Source: JBHPCZ01 sp042573625 (GTDB lineage: Bacteria; Desulfobacterota; Desulfobacteria; Desulfobacterales; UBA11574). Taken from it: a stretch of DNA of 7,598 nucleotides. Positions 1 to 5,113 of the stretch are shown one piece after another (the stretch's first letter is position 1; every line of letters begins with the position of its first letter). Under the pieces are notes generated by a model, which was not told where the DNA came from, searched no databases, and saw nothing but the letters and a program-made list of their open reading frames with translations. The translations under genes were made by a program, and so were the position numbers. The stretch is taken from NCBI GenBank assembly GCA_042573625.1, contig JBHPCZ010000147.1, forward strand, positions 1 to 7,598. Direction: 5' to 3'.

Positions 1-39
1 AACTTCCCGTGCCCCGCAATGGAGAAAGATCATGGATGA
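1..39 (+). CDS. 3' end of an upstream gene, probably a histidine kinase (partial)
   Basis: Reading frame 1 is open from the window edge and ends at TGA 37-39, giving the tail NFPCPAMEKDHG. A hydrophobic-x-FP/LP ending shortly before the stop is typical of the last strand of a HATPase_c domain. The two kinases in this window end comparably (IIRLPVDKGNNNDH and LLDFPTL). The stop overlaps the start of the next gene by 8 bases, much as the next pair overlaps by 11, which suggests a translationally coupled operon. Only 12 codons are visible, so the kinase identity is an inference and the tail could be chance. Confidence 0.45.
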   Translation, partial: NFPCPAMEKDHG

Positions 40-1573
40 AAAGATGAAAGTCATGGTCGTAGATGATGAACTCATCATTCGAGAATCGCTTTTTAGCTAT
101 TTCCGAAAATACGGCCATGAGATTGAGACCGCTTCATCGGGGGTCGAGGCCTTGGATAAGCTAAAAAAAGCCCCCTTTCATGTCCTGTTCGTGGACATCA
201 AAATGCCGGGAATGGACGGCATGGAACTGCTGGAAAAAGTTAAGGATGAATACCCGGAAACCATGGTGGTGATTATTACCGCGTACGGATCGATTGAGTC
301 GGCGGCAAAAGCCATGCGAATCGGGGCCAGCGACTACCTGCTCAAGCCTTTCAAACCGGACCAACTCTCACTGACAATCGAACGGATATCCCATCAAAGA
401 AGATTGATATCCGAGCACAATATCCAGAAGGTCGTGATGCAGCAGGAGAAATTGGCTTCCATCGGCCGTTTGTCCGCCGGTGTTGCCCATGAGCTCAACA
501 ATCCACTTACCACCATTTTGACTTCAGCCATGCTGATCCAGGAGGAATTTTGTCCGGATCAATCCGTTTGCATGGAATTGCAAATCGTTATCGGGGAGGC
601 GCTGCGCTGTCGGAAGATTGTCAGGAGTCTTCTCGATTTCGCTCGCCAGACAGAACCGGCCAAGGAACTGTGCGACATCAATGATATTGTCGGTGAGTGC
701 CTGGTCTTGACCCAAAAACAGGCGGCGTTCAATGATGTAAAACTGGTCGCCGAGTTGCCGGGAGACTTACCTCTCGTCTATGTGGATAAGGGTCAGATCC
801 AGCAGGCATTGATTAATCTCATTCTCAACGCCGTAGAAGCAACGGACCCCGGCGGAAAAATTACGATCTCCACGACGACGTTTTTACAGCGGTTTTTCTC
901 ATGGTACGGGGTCTCAGCGCAAGCTCGAAAGGATTTTCGAATCCTGATCGTGGATGATGAAGAAATTGCCCGGACCAATCTCGAACACATCCTCAAAAAA
1001 GAAGGCTTTCATGTGGTCACCGCCGTCAATGGCGCTGAAGCGCTTGATCTGTTATCCAGGCAGCCGTATCACTTGATGCTGACTGACATAAAAATGCCGG
1101 GAATGGACGGTGTAGAGGTGCTGCGCAGGGCCAGACAGGATTATCCGGACCTTTGCGTCGTCATGATGACGGCTTACGCAACAGTGGAAACCGCCGTAGA
1201 AGCCATGAAAATCGGGGCCCTCGACTATCTCCTCAAACCCTTCGATCTCGACACGCTCGTTTCCATGGTTGTTCGAATATACCAGGACCTCGAATTGTCC
1301 AGGGATCTCCACAAGGACGGGCTGATGCCGCTGGATGACGCGGTTGAAATTCGGATCACCGACACCGGAAAAGGAATTGATCCGGACGAACTGGATAAAA
1401 TTTTTGACCCGTTCTTCACTACCAGGGAAAGCGGGACCGGTCTCGGTCTGGCCATCACCCACGGCATTGTTACACAACACGGTGGGGGCATCGATGTAAA
1501 AAGTAAAATGGGCCAGGGTACAACGTTTATCATTCGGCTTCCCGTGGACAAAGGAAACAACAATGACCATTGA
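32..1573 (+). CDS. Hybrid histidine kinase REC-HisKA-HATPase with a second REC nested inside the HATPase domain
   Basis: Soluble 513-residue kinase. REC1 spans about residues 5-122, with acidic pair D11/D12, phospho-acceptor D55, T83 and K105. A short coiled linker leads to HisKA, with H153 in VAHELNNP. HATPase_c begins near residue 215 with its N box around N266 (INLILNAVEA) and strand GGKITIST (274-281). The fold is then interrupted: residues about 302-424 form a second REC (D308/D309, D352, T380, K402). The ATPase resumes at VEIRITDTGKGI (G1 box, D444), FDPFFTT (458-464) and GTGLGLA (G2, 468-474). All catalytic boxes are present in order, so the kinase may be active. GGAG at 21-24 is well placed for ATG 32, and that start is the natural beginning of REC1. 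The gene overlaps the downstream activator by 11 bases, making that activator a likely phosphotransfer partner. REC1 is about 83% identical to that of the activator at 6727. No membrane segment is seen. Confidence 0.93.
   Translation: MDEKMKVMVVDDELIIRESLFSYFRKYGHEIETASSGVEALDKLKKAPFHVLFVDIKMPGMDGMELLEKVKDEYPETMVVIITAYGSIESAAKAMRIGASDYLLKPFKPDQLSLTIERISHQRRLISEHNIQKVVMQQEKLASIGRLSAGVAHELNNPLTTILTSAMLIQEEFCPDQSVCMELQIVIGEALRCRKIVRSLLDFARQTEPAKELCDINDIVGECLVLTQKQAAFNDVKLVAELPGDLPLVYVDKGQIQQALINLILNAVEATDPGGKITISTTTFLQRFFSWYGVSAQARKDFRILIVDDEEIARTNLEHILKKEGFHVVTAVNGAEALDLLSRQPYHLMLTDIKMPGMDGVEVLRRARQDYPDLCVVMMTAYATVETAVEAMKIGALDYLLKPFDLDTLVSMVVRIYQDLELSRDLHKDGLMPLDDAVEIRITDTGKGIDPDELDKIFDPFFTTRESGTGLGLAITHGIVTQHGGGIDVKSKMGQGTTFIIRLPVDKGNNNDH
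935..1303 (+). other. Nested REC domain inside the HATPase_c domain
   Basis: Residues about 302-424 of the kinase at 32-1573 read as a complete receiver: ILIVDDEE, LTDIKMPGMDG with D352, MMTAYAT with T380, and LLKPF with K402. What precedes it is the N box and first hairpin strand of the ATPase. What follows is the strand leading to the G1 box. Deleting the insert and its short flanks (about residues 282-434) would leave an ordinary kinase sequence of the form ITIS...AVEIRITDTGKGI. The insertion therefore falls in a surface hairpin turn, a position compatible with folding of both domains. Flanking residues TTFLQRFFSWYGVSAQARK and LHKDGLMPLDD look like linkers. Confidence 0.9.
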
Positions 1574-3005
1574 CATTCCCAGTATCCTGATCATCGATGA
1601 TGAGCTGCCGATCTGTCAGAATTGCGTAAAAATACTGTCTAAAATGGACTATGCGGTCGAGTACGCCCTGAGTGGATATGATGCGCTGAGAATAATGGAG
1701 GAAAAACAGTTTGACGTTGTCGTCACTGATTTGAAAATGAGCACTTTAGGCGGCATGGAAGTTCTCAGTCGGGTCAAAGAGAACTCTCCTGAGACAATGG
1801 TTATTGTAATCACCGGATACGCCAGCGTCTCTTCGGCCGTTGAAGTCATGAAACTGGGAGCCTTTGATTACCTTCCCAAACCGTTTACACCCCATGAACT
1901 CCGTGCAACCGTCCTTCAGGCCCTCTCGGAAAGGGAAGTCATACTGCAGAATCAGGAGTTGATGCAACAGCGGGGAACCTTAAAAACAATCTCTCATCAG
2001 CTCATCGGGGATAGTCCGAAAATACATAAAGTGATTGGTATGGTGCAAAAGGTTGCACCCACCGATTCCACGGTTTTTATTTACGGTGAAAGCGGAACCG
2101 GAAAGGAGCTGGTTGCCAGGGCCATACATGCCAACAGCAAAAGAAAAAAGGAAGTTTTTTTTGCAGTGGACTGCGGGACATTTACGGGCAGTCTTCTGGA
2201 AAGCGAGTTGTTCGGCCATGCAAAAGGCGCCTTTACAGGGGCTTACAAAGAAAAAGACGGCATATTCAAACTGGCACATCGAGGAACTGTTTTTCTCGAT
2301 GAAATCAGCAATATAGGTGTGAAGGCTCAGAGTAAACTTCTGCGATTTTTTGAAGCAAGAGAATTTTTACCACTCGGCGGAAGTTCAATTCAGTGGGTGA
2401 ATATCCGCCTTATTTTTGCGACCAACAAAAACCTCGAGGATATGGTGGCGGACGGTTCCTTAAGAGAAGATTTTTATTATCGAATTTTTGTTTATCCGAT
2501 TATGATGCCGCCGCTCAGAGAAAGGAAGATGGACATTTTGCCTATTTCTTATCATTTCTTGAAGCAGTTTAGCCAGAGTCTGGGCAAAAATATCGCAGGG
2601 TTTGATAATGATGCCATTGGCAGATTAACAGAGTATGACTGGCCGGGGAATGTCCGGCAATTGCGAAATGCCATTGAACGGGCGGTCATCCTTTGTGAAA
2701 AGGAAAAAATTACCCTGAAAGAGCTCCCGGTTTTGGGGGACATGGGGGATGTCGAGCAATTGATCGACCATGTTCCTTCGACCAATGAGGAACTTAAAAA
2801 AATCAAAAAAGAGATCCGGCAGAAGGCCGTCCGGAAAGTGGAAAAAAATTTCGTTTTAAACGCCCTGATGCAGAACAGCTGGAACGTAACGCGGGCGGCA
2901 AAAAACACGGGCTTGCAAAGAACCAATTTTCAGGCGTTGATGAAAAAGCATAACATTCAACTCCCGCGAGACGGCAAACCGGGCAGCGGCTTTCAGGATC
3001 AATAA
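1563..3005 (+). CDS. NtrC-family sigma-54-dependent response regulator (REC-AAA+-Fis HTH)
   Basis: Full-length 480-residue enhancer-binding protein that would couple phosphorylation to ATP-driven opening of sigma-54 RNA polymerase complexes. REC covers about residues 7-120 (D12/D13, phospho-acceptor D56, T84, K106). The AAA+ domain covers about 145-385, with Walker A GESGTGKE (175-182), the sigma-54-contacting loop GAFTGA (222-227), Walker B GTVFLDEI (241-248), LREDFYYR (300-307) and WPGNVRQL (360-367). The C-terminal Fis-type HTH is at about 423-464 (VLNALMQNSWNVTRAAKNTG). All elements needed for sigma-54 activation look intact. ATG 1563 overlaps the kinase stop by 11 bases, so expression is probably coupled. 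The sigma-54 promoter and palindromes about 80-400 bases downstream are candidate targets. The specific regulon cannot be named from sequence. Confidence 0.95.
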   Translation: MTIDIPSILIIDDELPICQNCVKILSKMDYAVEYALSGYDALRIMEEKQFDVVVTDLKMSTLGGMEVLSRVKENSPETMVIVITGYASVSSAVEVMKLGAFDYLPKPFTPHELRATVLQALSEREVILQNQELMQQRGTLKTISHQLIGDSPKIHKVIGMVQKVAPTDSTVFIYGESGTGKELVARAIHANSKRKKEVFFAVDCGTFTGSLLESELFGHAKGAFTGAYKEKDGIFKLAHRGTVFLDEISNIGVKAQSKLLRFFEAREFLPLGGSSIQWVNIRLIFATNKNLEDMVADGSLREDFYYRIFVYPIMMPPLRERKMDILPISYHFLKQFSQSLGKNIAGFDNDAIGRLTEYDWPGNVRQLRNAIERAVILCEKEKITLKELPVLGDMGDVEQLIDHVPSTNEELKKIKKEIRQKAVRKVEKNFVLNALMQNSWNVTRAAKNTGLQRTNFQALMKKHNIQLPRDGKPGSGFQDQ

Positions 3006-3044
3006 AAAGGCATTTCATCGCCACCCGGCACCGTTAATTCGAAA

Positions 3045-3076
3045 TAGTGTCCATCCAGAATTATGGATGGGCACTA
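3045..3076 (+). other. 12-bp stem-loop downstream of the activator gene
   Basis: TAGTGTCCATCC (3045-3056) pairs with GGATGGGCACTA (3065-3076) around an 8-base loop. The only imperfection is a T-G pair, which is allowed in RNA. It starts 40 bases after the activator stop. It is followed by AAAAAG rather than a T run, so it is not a standard intrinsic terminator. It could protect the mRNA 3' end, terminate with help, or be a DNA-binding palindrome. An outer 8-bp complementarity (3022-3029 with 3108-3115) encloses it. Confidence 0.6.
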
Positions 3077-3087
3077 AAAAGATACCC

Positions 3088-3105
3088 TGTATATTTTTGT
3101 TATAC
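3088..3105. repeat. Palindromic 18-base element, copy 1 (candidate activator site)
   Basis: TGTATATTTTTGTTATAC contains the inverted repeat GTATA/TATAC with a 7-base T-rich centre. It matches the element at 3283-3300 at 16 of 18 positions. It lies about 305 bases upstream of the predicted sigma-54 start, within range for a distal enhancer. Its role as a binding site is inferred only from symmetry, repetition and position. Confidence 0.45.
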
Positions 3106-3282
3106 GCGCCGGGTGCCGACGTACCCCGCTGCCGTTAAGAGGGCAGTCACCATCCCGCCTCAATTTCTCCCAAAGACACCTTTTCGTTCAATATCAAACG
3201 GTTGCCAAATATTCAAAGAAGAAAACCCGCGCCACTTCAATCTCCATTCCACCTGAATAGGCTCTCCCCTGAACGACATAGG

Positions 3283-3300
3283 TGTATATATTTTTTATAC
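3283..3300. repeat. Palindromic 18-base element, copy 2 (candidate upstream activating sequence)
   Basis: TGTATATATTTTTTATAC; with the following A the symmetry becomes TGTATA/TATACA. It is the near copy of 3088-3105, and its centre lies about 110 bases upstream of the predicted transcription start (3401). That is a usual distance for NtrC-type enhancers. AT-rich palindromes can arise by chance, so the repetition is the main support. Confidence 0.5.
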
Positions 3301-3304
3301 ATCC

Positions 3305-3328
3305 AGGGGTGGCATGAACGGCACCCCT
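3305..3328. promoter_or_regulatory. Perfect inverted repeat, possible operator or enhancer half-site pair
   Basis: AGGGGTG (3305-3311) and CACCCCT (3322-3328) are perfect complements separated by 10 bases. The centre is about 85 bases upstream of the predicted sigma-54 transcription start and only a few bases after the second 18-base palindrome. It could be an enhancer for one of the two activators. It could also form a weak RNA hairpin followed by AT-rich sequence, but it lacks a proper T run. Confidence 0.45.
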
Positions 3329-3374
3329 AAATTTATTTTATTTAATATCAAGGGGTTATATGTTTCAGGCAATT

Positions 3375-3390
3375 TGGCATACAAGTTGCT
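3375..3390 (+). promoter_or_regulatory. Sigma-54 (-24/-12) promoter for the double-REC gene
   Basis: TGGCATACAAGTTGCT matches the sigma-54 consensus TGGCACG-N4-TTGCW at 10 of 12 defined positions, including the invariant GG (3376-3377) and GC (3388-3389) at the required spacing. Transcription is predicted to start near 3401, giving a leader of about 65 bases before ATG 3466. Two sigma-54 activator genes lie in the same window. A sigma-70 reading (TTGGCA at 3374, GATATT 16 bases later) is possible but weaker at the -10. Confidence 0.78.
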
Positions 3391-3465
3391 CATTTGATAT
3401 TCCAACAGCGGTTAAAACGTCGATCTTTTGATTTAACCCTAAAACATCAATGATGGAGGAACACC

Positions 3466-4698
3466 ATGGGAGCAGCAGCCAAAATATTGGTCGTCGATGA
3501 TGAAAAGCAGATCTGTCAAAATGTGAAAAAGATTTTGTCTAAAAACAATTACGAGGTGGCGCTGGCAGCGAGTGCACAGGAAGCTCTGGACAAGATGGCG
3601 GAGGAATCGTTTTCTCTTCTTCTTTCCGATATCGTGATGCCGGAAATTGACGGACTCGAACTTTTAAAACGTGTAAGAAACCAATGGCCGCAGACCAAGG
3701 CGATAATGATGACGGCGTATGCCTCCACCGATACGGCTGTCAAGGCGATCCGGCTGGGGGCACTAGACTATGTCTGCAAGCCATTTACTCCGGACGAACT
3801 AAGATCTACTGTAGATCTGGCGCTCACCGGAGATCTGGTTGAGGCGCCTGCGAGTGAGAAAGCCCGGGAGGTTATTGATGTTGACATTCCTTTTGATCCG
3901 GATGAGGTGGCAAAATATACCGGTGAAGATTATGTAAGCAGGATCGGCCCTTCGGATATGCCGGTGGTGGAAGCCGCCCCTGAAACGCTGATGAACTACT
4001 GTGAATTGGGCAAAATGGTTTGCGATATCTTCAAAAAAGTTGGACATACATGTAAAGGCGGAGCAAAGACCGGCGAATGTCCGACATTAAAGGCCAAAAA
4101 GAAAAAGGCGGCCAAGGCAAAGGAATTTGACGCCACAAAACTGATCGGCATTGATTGCCCGTTTGATTATGAGGAAGTCGTATCCATCACTGGACCTGAA
4201 TATGTTTTAAATATGCAGCGTGACGGTGTTGCTTTTATTCCCTATGAGGAACTCAAGGTGCAGGTTGCCAGGATGATGGAAGCGGCGGCCAAGCCTCCGG
4301 CGACGGTCTATGAGTTTCCGGAAGCGCCTGTTTTCGCGGAGATATTAGTGATCGATGACGAGGTTGCCGTCAACAACAACATCCGGAAGATCCTTTCCAA
4401 GAAGGGTTTTTCTGTCGATCAGGCGTTGACCAAGGACGAGGCCATGGAGAAAATCGAAGCGTCGATCTACAAACTGGTCCTGTTAGACTTGAGAATTCCC
4501 GGCGTGAAAGGGTTGGAACTTCTCAAGATGATTCGCGACAAACAGCCGGAAACTCCGGTCATTATCATTACCGGATATGCCAGTATTGAGACGGCAGTGG
4601 AAGGGGCAAGACTCGGCATCGTCGATTATATTCACAAGCCGTTCACACCGGACGAAATTCGCGATGCTGCTGAGGCGGCTTTTAAACTTGCCGCTTAA
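3466..4698 (+). CDS. Double-receiver protein: REC - repeat - Cys-rich linker - repeat - REC, no output domain
   Basis: Cytosolic 410-residue protein with two complete receivers and no kinase, AAA+ or DNA-binding domain. REC1 spans about 5-120 (D11/D12, D55, T83, K105). REC2 spans about 291-405 (D297/D298, D341, T369, K391). Both keep every residue needed for phosphorylation. The 170-residue linker contains one motif twice: VIDVDIPFDPDEVAKYTG (136-153) and LIGIDCPFDYEEVVSITG (226-243). Each is followed by x-x-YV and then a helix-like stretch. Between them lie four cysteines, C179-x6-C186-x9-C196-x8-C205, and a Lys/Ala-rich segment (208-220). The cysteines might bind metal or sense redox state. 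I do not recognise the linker family. GGAGG about 8 bases upstream supports ATG 3466. A sigma-54 promoter upstream and a terminator downstream suggest a separately controlled single-gene transcript. Possible roles are phosphate sink, relay or protein-binding switch. Confidence 0.92.
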   Translation: MGAAAKILVVDDEKQICQNVKKILSKNNYEVALAASAQEALDKMAEESFSLLLSDIVMPEIDGLELLKRVRNQWPQTKAIMMTAYASTDTAVKAIRLGALDYVCKPFTPDELRSTVDLALTGDLVEAPASEKAREVIDVDIPFDPDEVAKYTGEDYVSRIGPSDMPVVEAAPETLMNYCELGKMVCDIFKKVGHTCKGGAKTGECPTLKAKKKKAAKAKEFDATKLIGIDCPFDYEEVVSITGPEYVLNMQRDGVAFIPYEELKVQVARMMEAAAKPPATVYEFPEAPVFAEILVIDDEVAVNNNIRKILSKKGFSVDQALTKDEAMEKIEASIYKLVLLDLRIPGVKGLELLKMIRDKQPETPVIIITGYASIETAVEGARLGIVDYIHKPFTPDEIRDAAEAAFKLAA

Positions 4699-4706
4699 GC
4701 AGCTTT

Positions 4707-4747
4707 AAGAATCTCCCGGGTGCATTTTGCCGGGAGATTCTTTTTTT
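4707..4747 (+). terminator. Strong intrinsic terminator after the double-REC gene
   Basis: AAGAATCTCCCGG (4707-4719) pairs perfectly over 13 bp with CCGGGAGATTCTT (4730-4742) around a 10-base loop. The second arm runs into seven consecutive T (4741-4747). It begins 8 bases after the stop codon of the double-REC gene. On the minus strand there is no T run after the stem, so it acts in the plus direction. Its T run touches the stop of the rhodanese remnant on the other strand. Confidence 0.95.
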
Positions 4748-4956
4748 ACAGATCAAGTCCCCACTTTTTCAAAGCGGCCACACCGCCTTGAAGATTATGA
4801 GTCTGTTTCATTCCCACCTGATTCAGTGTTACTTGAGCTTCATAGGAACGAACACTGATATTACAGGTGAGGTACAAGCTTCTTTCCTTTCGGAACCGCC
4901 TCCAAACGCCGTCTCAGCTCATCCCGCAAGATGCTTTTCCAATGATCCGGTGTAAT
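4746..4956 (-). pseudogene. Frameshifted remnant of a rhodanese-domain protein
   Basis: Read on the minus strand from the stop at 4748-4746, the last codons give CNISVRSYEA (cysteine at 4865-4863), then NQVGMKQTHNLQGG, then VAALKKWGLDL. This matches the end of a rhodanese domain: the active-site loop C-x4-R followed by SYEA, then the NLxGG strand-turn and an aromatic-containing final helix. Further upstream, in another frame, is DELRRRLEAVPKGKKLV (about 4923-4873), the segment that normally precedes the active-site strand. That frame stops at 4863-4861. One frameshift near 4872-4880 therefore separates the two pieces, and nothing recognisable lies before them. Rhodaneses transfer sulfane sulfur. 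This wording resembles domains fused to CoA-disulfide-reductase-like flavoproteins, but that is uncertain. It is a decayed gene end, unrelated to the signalling genes. Confidence 0.7.
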
Positions 4957-5113
4957 TCATTAAAGGATAAACTATTCAACAGATTTATCTTTCTAACCAT
5001 AGCATTCCGTGGTATTCTGTACTTGTCGGCGATTGAACATACGGTTTGCTTTATTAACCCGTGGTGGCTTCAAATGCCTCCGATTCTGAATATTTAAGTC
5101 AGAGGGGGTCGAA
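4957..5113. other. Leader region upstream of the Rossmann-PAS kinase gene
   Basis: No gene or clear promoter is seen. The stretch is AT-rich and lies between the rhodanese remnant and the kinase start. I looked for -24/-12 pairs with correct spacing and found none. Sigma-70-like hexamers are weak. Because a strong terminator precedes this gap, a promoter for the kinase gene should lie somewhere between 4748 and 5100. The ribosome-binding site AGAGGGGG (5101-5108) sits just before ATG 5114. Confidence 0.5.

Larger units (their letters stand above)
3006..3465. other. 460-base intergenic regulatory region
   Basis: No convincing gene is seen here. The region holds nested inverted repeats just after the activator gene (3022-3115), two copies of an 18-base palindromic element (3088-3105 and 3283-3300), a 7-bp-arm inverted repeat (3305-3328) and a sigma-54 promoter (3375-3390). 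Between about 3119 and 3280 I see only a small CTGCC/GGCAG hairpin (3129-3146). The last 180 bases are AT-rich, as expected near a regulated promoter. The length is generous compared with the overlapping or closely spaced genes elsewhere in the cluster. Confidence 0.7.

Noticed and set aside
880..1340. Possibility that the nested REC is really a separate gene or a frameshift artefact
   Set aside because: The reading frame is uninterrupted from 32 to 1573, no internal start with a ribosome-binding site fits the REC frame, and both ATPase halves are needed to make one domain. An assembly chimera cannot be excluded from sequence alone.
1052..1594. Long minus-strand open frame (180 codons) opposite the first kinase gene
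   Set aside because: It lies wholly opposite strongly supported REC and HATPase coding sequence, and its translation shows no recognisable motif. It is an antisense shadow.
3045..3076. Stem-loop as intrinsic terminator of the activator gene
   Set aside because: The stem is good but is followed by A residues and not a T run on either strand, so it is listed only as a stem-loop.
3047..3256. Plus-strand open frame of 69 codons in the regulatory gap
   Set aside because: Its start lies within the 12-bp stem-loop, no ribosome-binding site precedes it, and it crosses palindromes. Its composition is not protein-like.
5020..5090. Possible sigma-54 promoter before the Rossmann-PAS kinase
   Set aside because: The best GG/GC pair, at about 5060-5075, has 10-base instead of 12-base offset, so it does not meet the spacing requirement.
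4867..5097. Plus-strand open frame of 76 codons before the Rossmann-PAS kinase
   Set aside because: It runs antisense to part of the rhodanese remnant, has no ribosome-binding site and no recognisable domain.
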